In this document: in pieces, positions 26,518 through 35,054 of the stretch
Numbering within the stretch: the first letter of the stretch is position 1
Layout of the letters: every line of letters begins with the position of its first letter
From: Thermoactinomyces sp. DSM 45892
GTDB lineage: Bacteria > Bacillota > Bacilli > Thermoactinomycetales > Thermoactinomycetaceae
Reading direction: 5' to 3'
DNA length: 53,910 nt
NCBI RefSeq assembly: GCF_900107305.1
Contig: NZ_FNPL01000020.1
Span: 1-53,910 of the forward strand
Translations under genes and position numbers: made by a program
Notes under the pieces: generated by a model
The model's input: the letters and a program-made list of their open reading frames with translations, nothing else
Databases searched by the model: none
Told to the model about the DNA's origin: nothing

Positions 26518-26752
26518 TTACCAGTATGTTTCAAAAAAGAGGTGTTTATGGTACTTTTTTAAGCATAAACCTTCTATAAGCGGCAGGAATTTTGTTGGAT
26601 GAAGCGAATAAATTACTCTGTGTGTCAGGGCGTACTTTCATATACGATTTACATGCGTATTTAGAGAAAGTATAATTTTGCAATAGAATCAACATAATGA
26701 TAGTATTGATAGGGAGATCGCTAACGGTGATGATTGGTTGGGGGTGCGCAAG

Positions 26753-27025
26753 TTGTCTAGTACCAAGAGAATTATGATCAGCCTACCCAAAAATCTTCTA
26801 CAAGAAGTAGATGGAATGGTCGAACGAGATAACTCCAATCGCAGTGAGTTTATTCGGCAAGCGATGAAGTTATATCTTCAAGAGCGGAAAAAGCGACTAA
26901 TTCGGGAGATGATGCAAAGGGGATACATGGAGATGGCGCGGATTAATTTAAACATCTCGCATGAAGCCTTTGAAGCAGAAGAAGAGGCTGAGGATACTTT
27001 GGATCGATTAGTTAGTGGGGTGTAG
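26753..27025 (+). CDS. ndoAI: Antitoxin NdoAI (EndoAI, MazE-like)
   Basis: 90-residue antitoxin. N-terminal ribbon-helix-helix ([18 protein letters not shown], then [15 protein letters not shown]) binds the operon DNA; the C-terminal tail [13 protein letters not shown] ends in DTLDRLVSG and wraps the toxin. I take TTG at 26753 as start, eight bases after GGGGGTG; the longer reading from 26738 has no site. It ends five bases before ndoA. Confidence 0.92.
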   Translation: MSSTKRIMISLPKNLLQEVDGMVERDNSNRSEFIRQAMKLYLQERKKRLIREMMQRGYMEMARINLNISHEAFEAEEEAEDTLDRLVSGV

Positions 27026-27030
27026 TCGGT

Positions 27031-27381
27031 TTGATAGTAAAACGTGGCGATGTCTATTTTGCTGATCTTTCCCCTGTGGTCGGATCTGAACAGGGAGGGG
27101 TTCGTCCTGTTTTGGTCATACAAAACGATATCGGTAACCGATTTAGCCCCACTGTGATTGTCGCCGCGATTACTGCACAAATCCAAAAGGCCAAACTGCC
27201 TACCCATGTAGAAATTGATGCAAAGGTGTATGGATTTGATCGGGATTCCGTCATTTTGCTTGAGCAGATACGGACGATTGATAAACAGCGACTTACTGAT
27301 AAGATTACTCATCTAGATGATGAGATGATGTATCGAGTAAATGAGGCTCTACAAATTAGTTTAGGAGTTATTGATTTCTAA
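27031..27381 (+). CDS. ndoA: Endoribonuclease toxin NdoA (MazF family)
   Basis: mRNA interferase; the B. subtilis enzyme cuts at UACAU. The 116 residues are nearly identical in memory to B. subtilis Endo[49 protein letters not shown], and [13 protein letters not shown]. Start TTG at 27031 behind GGGGTG. Counterpart of ndoAI; the pair precedes the sigB module as in Staphylococcus and Bacillus. A terminator separates it from rsbU. Confidence 0.96.
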   Translation: MIVKRGDVYFADLSPVVGSEQGGVRPVLVIQNDIGNRFSPTVIVAAITAQIQKAKLPTHVEIDAKVYGFDRDSVILLEQIRTIDKQRLTDKITHLDDEMMYRVNEALQISLGVIDF

Positions 27382-27423
27382 CTTTTGATAGATTAGGCTG
27401 ATTTCCCTTTGGGATGATGGCAT

Positions 27424-27458
27424 GAGAACGGCATGGATCTTGCACGTTCTCTTTTTTT
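27424..27458 (+). terminator. Terminator after ndoA
   Basis: GAGAACG (27424-27430) pairs with CGTTCTC (27445-27451), then seven T. TATAAA near 27482 may start the rsbU transcript. Confidence 0.85.
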
Positions 27459-27532
27459 ATGCCTATTTCTGGTGTATGATACTATAAATGATACATTTTC
27501 GATGAGGAGATCAGATCCAAGGGGATAAATTT

Positions 27533-28549
27533 ATGAGAGAAAAATTACAAACAGATTTCGAACGGCTCCTTGCTTCGTATTTACATGATCCAAAAGAAGA
27601 AAATCTTTATGGGGTTCAACAACTAAATAAGTGGATTATGGATCAAAAGATCCCGCCGGATGAGGTGCTCAACCACTACATTGAAACGCTTAAGAAGTTA
27701 ATCCCAGATTTGCATTCAGATGTAAAGACATCTTTTGACCTGCTATTAGAAGTGATGGTTGGTTACGGTGTTCAATATCGAGTCGATAAGAATATTGCCA
27801 CCCGTCACCAAGAATTAGAAGATGAAATTGAAGTAGCTGTACATCTCCAAAGAACGCTATTACCTGAGTCGCCACCCCCTCTTAAAGGCGTCGATTTAGG
27901 AGTTGCTAGCTATGCTTCTAAAACAATGAGCGGAGATTACTATAACTTTGTTCAGTATGGTGATGGAGTGCTCGGGATCGCGATTGCGGATATCATTGGC
28001 AAAGGAATTCCTGCGGCACTTTGTATGTCGATGATTAAGTACTCGATGGATGATATGGACTATCACCAGCCGGAACCATCTGAGATTTTACAAGAATTAA
28101 ATACAGTAGTAGAAAGAAATATTTTGCCTAACATGTTTATCACCATGGTATATGGGGTATACGATTCTTTAAATCATTCATTCCGATACGCTACCGCAGG
28201 CCATGAACCAGGTTTCATCTATCGGGCAGGTACAGATCGATTTGAGGATATGGATACCCAAGGACTCGTTCTAGGAGTTACTTCACATGTGGAGTATCCT
28301 GAGTTTCAGTTACATTTGGCTGAAGGGGATGTCATTATCCTGTTGACTGACGGAGTGACGGAAACTCGCTTTGATGGAGAATTTATTGAGCGCTCTGATT
28401 TCTGTGAGCTAGCTAAAAAATATCTCCATCTACCTGCCCAAGAGATTGCGGAGAAAGTATATAAACGCATTTATGAGCTTTCAGGTTATCAAATGTTAGA
28501 TGATCAGACGATTATAGTCATCAAACGAGTGGGCAAAGACAAATTGTAA
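27533..28549 (+). CDS. rsbU: PP2C phosphatase RsbU
   Basis: Serine phosphatase that dephosphorylates RsbV and so frees sigma-B. Residues 1-90 form an RsbU_N-like helical domain; the PP2C/SpoIIE domain has MSGDYYNFVQY, DIIGKGIPAALCMS, TAGHEPGFIYR, LLTDGVTET and DDQTIIVIK, with the metal aspartates intact. 338 residues. It is the first gene of rsbU-rsbV-rsbW-sigB. There are no rsbR, rsbS or rsbT genes here, as in Staphylococcus, so how the N-terminal domain is triggered is open. Confidence 0.92.
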   Translation: MREKLQTDFERLLASYLHDPKEENLYGVQQLNKWIMDQKIPPDEVLNHYIETLKKLIPDLHSDVKTSFDLLLEVMVGYGVQYRVDKNIATRHQELEDEIEVAVHLQRTLLPESPPPLKGVDLGVASYASKTMSGDYYNFVQYGDGVLGIAIADIIGKGIPAALCMSMIKYSMDDMDYHQPEPSEILQELNTVVERNILPNMFITMVYGVYDSLNHSFRYATAGHEPGFIYRAGTDRFEDMDTQGLVLGVTSHVEYPEFQLHLAEGDVIILLTDGVTETRFDGEFIERSDFCELAKKYLHLPAQEIAEKVYKRIYELSGYQMLDDQTIIVIKRVGKDKL

Positions 28550-28579
28550 ATTCAAAGCATGGTTTGGAGGGTGAGTCTA

Positions 28580-28915
28580 TTGAATATAACAATCCGTGAG
28601 CATAGTGAACGAGAACATACAATTGATTTAACGGTATTGGGAGAGGTAGATGTGTACACAGCTCCTCAATTACGTGAAAAACTACTGACTCTTTGTCAAG
28701 GCGGTAGCAGTATTCATCTTGATCTTGCTGGAGTCGATTACATTGACAGTACGGGTTTAGGCGTGCTAATCGGCGCATACAAGGCGCAAAAATCCACAGG
28801 TGGGAAATTAATCATCTCTGGGATGAATTCAAGGCTCACGCGCCTGTTTCGTATTACTGGACTTCAAGAAATTATGGAATTTGGACCAGATAACCAGGAG
28901 GATGGGAAATCATGA
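28580..28915 (+). CDS. rsbV: Anti-anti-sigma factor RsbV
   Basis: STAS-domain protein, 111 residues. In its unphosphorylated form it binds RsbW and releases sigma-B. The phospho-acceptor serine is in DYIDSTGLGVLIG, and GEVDVYTAPQLREKL is the family opening. I use TTG at 28580, nine bases after GGAGG; the ATG at 28559 lies before that site. It overlaps rsbW by four bases. Confidence 0.92.
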   Translation: MNITIREHSEREHTIDLTVLGEVDVYTAPQLREKLLTLCQGGSSIHLDLAGVDYIDSTGLGVLIGAYKAQKSTGGKLIISGMNSRLTRLFRITGLQEIMEFGPDNQEDGKS

Positions 28916-29397
28916 GGGAGCAGCCGTTAGATTTGGTAAACTTGACGATTCCAGCGAAGCCAGATTACGTGGCAATTGCCCGATTGGCTGTTTCAGGAAT
29001 AGCGAATCGGATGGGTTTTTCTTATGACGATATTGAAGATCTAAAACTCGCTGTGTCGGAGGCTTGCACCAACTCTGTCGAACATGCCTACTCTGGTGAA
29101 AACGGTGAGATTGGACTATCCTGTAATATTTTTGAAAATCGATTAGAAATTGAAGTAGTAGATCAAGGTCATAGTTTCGATGCCAGTGAAGTGGAATCTC
29201 GCACAGGTCCTATTCAATTTGAGGTATCAATGAGTTTAGTACGTGAACGCGGACTTGGACTATACCTAATGCGGAGTCTGATGGACCATGTTGACATTGA
29301 TGGTGATGATGGCGTAATCGTACGTATGACCAAATACATTCGAAAAAATGAGGTGGGTTCTCATGTCGAGTCGCCCGCGTCCTACCCCACTCGATGA
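28912..29397 (+). CDS. rsbW: Anti-sigma-B kinase RsbW
   Basis: Serine kinase and anti-sigma factor that holds sigma-B or phosphorylates RsbV. 161 residues with the GHKL ATPase boxes: N box EACTNSVEHAY, G1 VVDQGHSFD, G2 RERGLGLYLMRSLMD. The C-terminal tail overlaps the start of sigB by 35 bases, giving tight coupling of regulator and sigma factor. Confidence 0.95.
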   Translation: MREQPLDLVNLTIPAKPDYVAIARLAVSGIANRMGFSYDDIEDLKLAVSEACTNSVEHAYSGENGEIGLSCNIFENRLEIEVVDQGHSFDASEVESRTGPIQFEVSMSLVRERGLGLYLMRSLMDHVDIDGDDGVIVRMTKYIRKNEVGSHVESPASYPTR

Positions 29398-30148
29398 CGA
29401 AACGATAAAACATTTAATTGAGCAATATCAGCAGAATGGGGATTCTGAAGCACAGGAACGTTTAGTAGGGCACTATAAAAGTTTAGTTGACACATTGGCA
29501 TATAAATTTTCTAGAGGGATGGAGCCATTTGAGGACTTAGCACAAGTAGGGATGATTGGTCTGCTTGCAGCCTTAAAACGGTTTGATCCTGACTTTGGGC
29601 GTAGTTTTGAAGGATTTGCTGTTCCTACCATTGTGGGGGAAATTAAGAGGCATATTCGTGATAAGACTTGGAGTGTTCACGTTCCTCGCCGAATCAAGGA
29701 ATTAGGTCCACGAATTAAGCGAGCTGTCGAAGAGCTGACGACAAAATTCCAGCGTTCTCCGCAAGTGTCGGAGATTGCGGATTATTTGGATGTTACTCCA
29801 GAAGAAGTGCTCGAAACAATGGAAATGGGACGTAGTTATCAGGCGGTTTCTGTCGACAGTCCGATTGAAGCGAGTTCAGATGGTAGCCAAGTAACATTGC
29901 TTGACCTAGTCGGTACTAAAGACCAAGGTTATGATCAGATTGACCAGAAGATGTTGTTACAAAAGGCATTCCACGTTTTAAATGAGCGAGAAAAGGAAAT
30001 TTTGCAACTCACTTTCTTTGAAAACTTGAGTCAGAAGCAGGTTGGGGACAAGCTTGGAATTTCTCAAATGCATGTTTCTCGATTGCAACGCCGGGCTCTT
30101 ACGAAATTACGTCAAGCCATCCGTATGGAGCCGTCCGAAGTAATGTAA
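29363..30148 (+). CDS. sigB: RNA polymerase sigma-B
   Basis: General-stress sigma factor, 261 residues. Region 2 with EPFEDLAQVGMIGLLAALKR, region 3 with VPRRIKELGPRIKRA, and region 4 with ILQLTFFENLSQKQVGDKLG and ISQMHVSRLQRRAL. The ATG at 29363 has GAGGTGG six bases upstream; the one at 29348 lacks a site. A sigma-B type promoter (GTTTAA-N12-14-GGGTAT) was not found before rsbU or rsbV. Confidence 0.94.
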   Translation: MSSRPRPTPLDDETIKHLIEQYQQNGDSEAQERLVGHYKSLVDTLAYKFSRGMEPFEDLAQVGMIGLLAALKRFDPDFGRSFEGFAVPTIVGEIKRHIRDKTWSVHVPRRIKELGPRIKRAVEELTTKFQRSPQVSEIADYLDVTPEEVLETMEMGRSYQAVSVDSPIEASSDGSQVTLLDLVGTKDQGYDQIDQKMLLQKAFHVLNEREKEILQLTFFENLSQKQVGDKLGISQMHVSRLQRRALTKLRQAIRMEPSEVM

Positions 30149-30153
30149 AGTGT

Positions 30154-30200
30154 AAAACACACAGTATTCTATTTGCGTGGAATATTCTGTGTGTTTTTCT
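30154..30200 (+). terminator. sigB operon terminator
   Basis: AAAACACACAG pairs with CTGTGTGTTTT, followed by T residues. It rules out tex starts upstream of about 30200. Confidence 0.85.
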
Positions 30201-30275
30201 TATGTGTTAGAATATCTATATTCTTATTTTTTGATAGCAGAAGAAAGTGTGGTGTATAGTTTGGAGCAAGTTCAA

Positions 30276-32420
30276 ATGTGGAAGCAAATCGCGACAGAGC
30301 TAGAGATCGAGTCTCATCAAGTAAAGGTAACGATCGGGTTACTAGAAGAGGGGAACACGGTTCCGTTTATTGCGCGTTATCGTAAAGAGATGACAGGTAG
30401 TTTAGATGAAGAGTTAATTCGTGCTGTAGAGGAGCGTTTTCGCTATCTAACCCAGATGAATCAACGACGTGAAGAGATTTTACGGACGATAGAAGAACAA
30501 GGAAAGTTAACCGAAGAATTACAGAAGAAGATTGGGGCAGTTACCAAGTTGCAAGAGTTAGAGGATCTATATTTACCCTACCGGCCCAAACGTAAAACAC
30601 GTGCATCGGTGGCACGGGAACGTGGCTTAGAGCCGCTAACACGGATTTTGTCATCGACTAGGGATCTACATAAAATCGAGCAAGAGGCAGTGGCATTCGT
30701 AAACTCAGAGCAAGGCGTTGAGTCGGCTGAGGAAGCGATTCAAGGGGCGATGGATATCTTAGCAGAAGAGCTTTCTGAGGATGCTGAGATTCGCAAGTGG
30801 GTTCGGGAGTACACTTGGAATCACGGGGTGCTAACTTCTAAAGGGAAGGACCCAGAAGCTCGCTCCGTCTATGAGATGTATTATGACTATACAGAGCCAA
30901 TACGCAGTATGCCTTCTCATCGTATTTTGGCTGTGAACCGAGGTGAGAGGGAAGAATTTTTAAAAGTAAAAATCTCGGTAGAAGAGGAGCAGGTTTTTGC
31001 TCATCTACGAAATTGGTTTCGGATCCCTGTCCATTCCTATCTAGAGGCAGTTGTTCAAGATTCTTACAAGCGCTTGATTGCTCCTTCGATTGAACGTGAA
31101 GCTCATGCGAGAATGACCGAACAAGCGGAAGAACAAGCAATCCACATTTTTTCCGAGAATTTACGTCATTTGTTGCTCCAGCCACCAATCGCGGGGAAGA
31201 TCGTACTGGGAGTGGATCCAGCTTTTCGAACGGGTTGTAAGCTCGCCGTTATTGATGAGACAGGGAGAGTGTTACATATAGATGTGATCTATCCAACTGC
31301 TCCTCATCATGATCTAGAGGGATCGAAGAAAGTTATTTTAGCTTTAATTAAGAAATACCATATTAATATGGTTGCGATCGGAAATGGCACGGCTTCTCGA
31401 GAGACAGAACAATTTATCGTAGACGTGCTGAAGGAAGTAAAGCAAAAATTGTACTACTTAATTGTGAATGAGGCGGGTGCTAGTGTTTATTCAGCGTCCA
31501 AAATTGCGAAAGATGAATTTCCAGATCTAGATGCTGCTCGTCGTTCAGCTGTTTCCATTGCCCGCCGTGTTCAAGATCCACTGGCCGAATTGGTGAAAAT
31601 TGATCCAAAATCGGTAGGGGTGGGCCAATACCAGCATGATGTATCGCAAAAACAGCTCACGGAAAGCCTGACGCATGTAGTTGAATCAGCTGTAAACTAT
31701 GTGGGAGTAAACGTGAATACTGCTTCTGCCTCCCTCCTTCAATATGTATCGGGTGTGAGTGGAGCGGTAGCGAAGAATATTGTTAAAAAGCGTGAGGAAT
31801 TAGGTCGCTTTTCTTCTAGACGGGATTTACAGTCTGTTCCACGATTAGGTGCGAAAACATACGAACAATGTATTGGCTTTTTGCGCGTGACAGATGGCAA
31901 AAACCCTCTTGATAAGACACCGATTCATCCGGAGTCCTATCACATTACGGAATCCTTGCTATCGAAATTACAAATAGATCCTATGGAGATTGGCTCAGAT
32001 GATGTCAAGCAGAGGCTAAGTGCAGTTGATGTAGAGACGATGGCAGGAGAACTAGACTGCGGGGTGCCAACGCTTCAGGATATCTTAGAAGCTCTTATGC
32101 GACCGGGGCGAGATCCTCGTGATGAGATGCCTACACCTCTACTTCGCTCTGACGTACTGAAAGTAGAAGATCTTCAAATCGGGATGAAATTGCAAGGAAC
32201 GGTTCGCAATGTGGTGGATTTTGGAGCATTCATTGATATTGGCTTGAAAAACGATGGGCTTGTCCATGTTTCGAAACTAAGTGAGCGCTTTGTGCGGAAT
32301 CCAATGGATGTTGTGACGGTAGGAGATATAGTGGATGTATGGGTGTTACAGATTGATCGGGATCGCCAGCGGGTAGGTCTTACGATGGTGGAATCAGCCT
32401 TACCGAAACAGGTGGGCTAA
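30276..32420 (+). CDS. tex: Tex-like RNA-binding protein (YdcI)
   Basis: Nucleic-acid-binding transcription accessory factor, 714 residues. Order: N-terminal helical part (LLEEGNTVPFIARYRKE), YqgF/RNase H-like domain (GKIVLGVDPAFRTGCKL), helix-hairpin-helix (SGAVAKNIVKKREELGRF) and a C-terminal S1 domain (GTVRNVVDFGAFIDIGLKND). Start at the ATG of 30276, with GGAG nine bases upstream; TTG at 30261 (719 residues) is possible. The position after sigB matches Bacillus and Staphylococcus. Confidence 0.93.
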   Translation: MWKQIATELEIESHQVKVTIGLLEEGNTVPFIARYRKEMTGSLDEELIRAVEERFRYLTQMNQRREEILRTIEEQGKLTEELQKKIGAVTKLQELEDLYLPYRPKRKTRASVARERGLEPLTRILSSTRDLHKIEQEAVAFVNSEQGVESAEEAIQGAMDILAEELSEDAEIRKWVREYTWNHGVLTSKGKDPEARSVYEMYYDYTEPIRSMPSHRILAVNRGEREEFLKVKISVEEEQVFAHLRNWFRIPVHSYLEAVVQDSYKRLIAPSIEREAHARMTEQAEEQAIHIFSENLRHLLLQPPIAGKIVLGVDPAFRTGCKLAVIDETGRVLHIDVIYPTAPHHDLEGSKKVILALIKKYHINMVAIGNGTASRETEQFIVDVLKEVKQKLYYLIVNEAGASVYSASKIAKDEFPDLDAARRSAVSIARRVQDPLAELVKIDPKSVGVGQYQHDVSQKQLTESLTHVVESAVNYVGVNVNTASASLLQYVSGVSGAVAKNIVKKREELGRFSSRRDLQSVPRLGAKTYEQCIGFLRVTDGKNPLDKTPIHPESYHITESLLSKLQIDPMEIGSDDVKQRLSAVDVETMAGELDCGVPTLQDILEALMRPGRDPRDEMPTPLLRSDVLKVEDLQIGMKLQGTVRNVVDFGAFIDIGLKNDGLVHVSKLSERFVRNPMDVVTVGDIVDVWVLQIDRDRQRVGLTMVESALPKQVG

Positions 32421-32450
32421 ATACGAAGGAAACCAACTGGGCAGGCGTTT

Positions 32451-32603
32451 CTATGAATCGCGGCCCAGTTGTGTGCGTGAGGAAGGGCTTTTATCTTGTT
32501 CCTTCTTCATGTAGCTAAACCAGCATTTATTCAAATAGAGAACTTGTTTGCGGTCGCGTTGTCGATATGCATTCATAAGCTGTTTCGTTAGCCATTTTGG
32601 CAC
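32451..32603 (-). CDS. cmpA: Cortex morphogenetic protein CmpA
   Basis: A 50-residue gene on the minus strand. It begins with GTG behind GGGAGGA and reads MPKWLTKQLMNAYRQRDRK followed by QVLYLNKCWFSYMKK. This matches the CmpA pattern P-x-W-L-x-x-Q-...-A-...-LN-x-CW-x-x-Y-x-KK of B. subtilis, whose 37-residue protein holds back cortex assembly and targets SpoIVA for ClpXP proteolysis in improperly built spores. The neighbour tex (ydcI) is the same as in B. subtilis. The C-terminal 13 residues exceed the known length. Confidence 0.85.
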   Translation of the reverse strand: MPKWLTKQLMNAYRQRDRKQVLYLNKCWFSYMKKEQDKSPSSRTQLGRDS

Positions 32604-32736
32604 AGGTTCATCCTCCCTTGGGAAAAATCTTGGTGCTTATACCTATGTCAAGAGAGACTCAAGTGTGCAGGAATTGATAAAATAAGTTTATTCTTCGATC
32701 ATAGTTGTATGCTAAAAAGAAAAAGAGGTAGATCAT

Positions 32737-33300
32737 ATGTCATTACAATCTTGGTTTGAAAAAGGGAGCTCTTTCGAGGAATATGTGGCATCCATGAAAG
32801 CGAATAAAGAAGGGCTTCTTACTGTATATCAAGGATTTTCATTGACTAGTGAAGAAAAGGACTTTTTTTCGAAGTTAGCGGACCAAAAGCTACGTGTGAT
32901 TGGTTTGACGGCTGATTGGTGTGGGGATGCTATGCTTAATGTTCCCATCGTAGAGCATATTGCTAGAGCATGTCAGTCCCCGATCAGCCTTCTCAATCGA
33001 GATGAGAATTTAGAGTTGATGGACCAGTATCTAACAAATGGAACCGCTCGGGCCATTCCGATTTTTATCTGGATCGATCAAAAAGGTAATGAGAAAGCGG
33101 TCTGGGGTCCGAGAGCGGACGAGGTTCAAACGATTATAACCCATCTTCGCTCCAGTCTCCCTGAAAAAGAAGATCCTACGTTTGCCATCAAGCAGGCAGA
33201 GATGTACCGGCAATTTCGTGCACGTCTGGTAACGGATCAAGATCTGTGGTTGTCTGTTAAAAAGAGTGTACGAGCATGTCTATCTAAACTAATTGCATAA
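32737..33300 (+). CDS. Thioredoxin-like protein, single-Cys WCGDA
   Basis: 187 residues of the Thioredoxin_9 type. The strand-helix signature RVIGLTADWCGDAMLNVP has only one cysteine at the active-site position, where thioredoxins have CxxC; the cis-proline loop TARAIPIFIWID and a C-terminal helix follow. With one cysteine it cannot act as a normal dithiol reductase. Cytoplasmic. AGAGGT before the ATG. It is followed after 18 bases by a dehydrogenase gene. Function unknown. Confidence 0.82.
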   Translation: MSLQSWFEKGSSFEEYVASMKANKEGLLTVYQGFSLTSEEKDFFSKLADQKLRVIGLTADWCGDAMLNVPIVEHIARACQSPISLLNRDENLELMDQYLTNGTARAIPIFIWIDQKGNEKAVWGPRADEVQTIITHLRSSLPEKEDPTFAIKQAEMYRQFRARLVTDQDLWLSVKKSVRACLSKLIA

Positions 33301-33318
33301 ATCATAGGGGGATGTCAT

Positions 33319-34218
33319 ATGAGTAAGTTGCGAGTAGGTTTTGTAGGTCTTGGAATCATGGGGCGTGCGATGGCACGTAATATTGTTCAAGCTGGCTTCC
33401 CGATTACGGTTTGGAATCGAACACGCTCGAAGATGGAAGAAGCAACCGCATGGGGTGCGAAGCTTGCTGATTCCCCTAGGCAAGTGGCGGAGCAAAGCGA
33501 TGTGGTTATCACAGTGGTCGGAGATACACCAGATGTAAAGGAAGTATTAACCGGTGAACAAGGTGTGTTTCAAGGTGCAGGGCATGGGGTAGTAGTAATC
33601 GATATGAGTACGATTGCCGCTGAAGCAGAGCGCAAATTAGCATCTCAGGCTAAGGAACTCGGGATCGATTACTTAGATGCACCCGTAAGCGGTGGAGATA
33701 TTGGAGCTCAAAATGGGACTCTCTCTATTATGGTGGGCGGAGACGCGAAGGTTCTTGAAAAAGTGAGACCCGTTTTGGAAGCGATGGGGCAACGGATTGT
33801 TCATTGCGGAGAGGTTGGTGCAGGACAAACTGTAAAGGCTTGTAACCAAATCTTATGTGGTCTCAATTTGCTTGCTGTGGTAGAGGCGCTTAGTTATGCC
33901 AAAAAAGCAGGGGTAGATGTTGAGAAAATGATTGAGGTTACAACACAAGGGGCAGGAGGTTCTTGGGCTTTAGCAAATTATGCTCCTCGTATCATCCAAG
34001 GAGACTTGGAACCAGGATTTTCGGTAGAGTTTATCCAAAAGGATCTGCGGATTGTCCTACAAGAAGCAGAGCAGATGCAACTTCCACTGATGGGTACAGC
34101 TCTGGTACAACAACTCCTTCGCTCGCTACAAGCGCACGGCGGGAATCCAGACGGCTCACATGCACTCATCCAAGTGATGGAACAACTAGGGAATGTAGAG
34201 ATTGTACCAAATAAGTAA
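33319..34218 (+). CDS. NAD(P)-dependent beta-hydroxyacid dehydrogenase
   Basis: 299-residue oxidoreductase of the 3-hydroxyisobutyrate / tartronate semialdehyde reductase family. The nucleotide-binding GFVGLGIMGRAMARNI opens the Rossmann domain; substrate motif DAPVSGGDIGAQNGTLSIMV and catalytic lysine in GAGQTVKACNQ are intact. RBS AGGGGGATG. Substrate not predictable (GarR, YkwC and succinate semialdehyde reductases look alike). Likely cotranscribed with the thioredoxin-like gene. Confidence 0.88.
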   Translation: MSKLRVGFVGLGIMGRAMARNIVQAGFPITVWNRTRSKMEEATAWGAKLADSPRQVAEQSDVVITVVGDTPDVKEVLTGEQGVFQGAGHGVVVIDMSTIAAEAERKLASQAKELGIDYLDAPVSGGDIGAQNGTLSIMVGGDAKVLEKVRPVLEAMGQRIVHCGEVGAGQTVKACNQILCGLNLLAVVEALSYAKKAGVDVEKMIEVTTQGAGGSWALANYAPRIIQGDLEPGFSVEFIQKDLRIVLQEAEQMQLPLMGTALVQQLLRSLQAHGGNPDGSHALIQVMEQLGNVEIVPNK

Positions 34219-34295
34219 ATTTTGGTACAAAACTATTGATCTAGAAAAAATCTAAGAATATACTAAATCTAAATGATTGTAGGGAGGATTACTCT

Positions 34296-34997
34296 GTGAA
34301 TCAAGGTTTCTCAAATAATGTAGCCAGTTCGCAACGATTTACACAACGTATGATGCCAGCTGTTTTTGGATGGATGTTTGCTGGTTTATTGATGACTGCC
34401 ATTATCGCAGGTGTATTACTGCAAAATAATGAAGCCATTACGATGCTCCGCACACCTATTATTTTTTACACAGTGATTGCGGCTGAGATTATTACGGTTA
34501 TCTTTTTGTCTAAACGTCTTGGAAAAATGTCAGCTACAACTGCATCCTTTTGCTTTTTCCTCTATGCAGCGCTTAATGGTTTAACCATCGCGGCTTTCAT
34601 GTCAAGATTTGAAGTGGGCACGATCGCATCAGCATTTGGAATTGCAGCAGCTATGTTTGGAGTCTTTGCCATTTTTGGTGCTGTAACGAAAAAAGACCTG
34701 ACTAAACTAGGTTCTCTATTGTTCATGTTGTTGATCGGGGTTATTATTGCTACTTTAGCAAATGCTTTCTTTATCAAGAGTGGCGCTATGGGTCTCATTA
34801 TCTCGTATGTCGCGGTTCTGCTTTTCTGTGGTCTAACGGCATATGATATGCAAAAGATCAAAGAAATGGGTGCTTATTCATCACAATTTGGTGAAGAAGG
34901 TGCAACCAAAATTGCGATTTTTGGTGCATTAATGTTGTACATGGATTTCGTCATGATTTTCTGGCATTTGCTTAATATTTTCGGAAGCGACGATTAA
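34296..34997 (+). CDS. Bax inhibitor-1/YccA family membrane protein
   Basis: 233 residues with seven hydrophobic segments and the BI-1 ending, where two aspartates face each other (LLFCGLTAYDMQKIKEM, then ALMLYMDFVMIFWHLLNI). Bacterial relatives such as YetJ are pH-sensitive calcium leak channels; YbhL and YccA interact with FtsH. Start is GTG at 34296, eight bases after AGGGAGGA. It is monocistronic, with a terminator behind. Confidence 0.9.
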   Translation: MNQGFSNNVASSQRFTQRMMPAVFGWMFAGLLMTAIIAGVLLQNNEAITMLRTPIIFYTVIAAEIITVIFLSKRLGKMSATTASFCFFLYAALNGLTIAAFMSRFEVGTIASAFGIAAAMFGVFAIFGAVTKKDLTKLGSLLFMLLIGVIIATLANAFFIKSGAMGLIISYVAVLLFCGLTAYDMQKIKEMGAYSSQFGEEGATKIAIFGALMLYMDFVMIFWHLLNIFGSDD

Positions 34998-35017
34998 TCG
35001 ATCGTTTTGCGAAAATC

Positions 35018-35054
35018 AAACCCCTTCGCAAATTGCATTGCGAAGGGGTTTTTT
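35018..35054. terminator. Bidirectional terminator
   Basis: AAACCCCTTCGCA pairs with TGCGAAGGGGTTT, with T runs on both sides; between convergent genes. Confidence 0.9.

Noticed and set aside
27459-28579. Sigma-B promoter for autoregulation
   Set aside because: No GTTTAA with correctly spaced GGGTAT in front of rsbU or rsbV.
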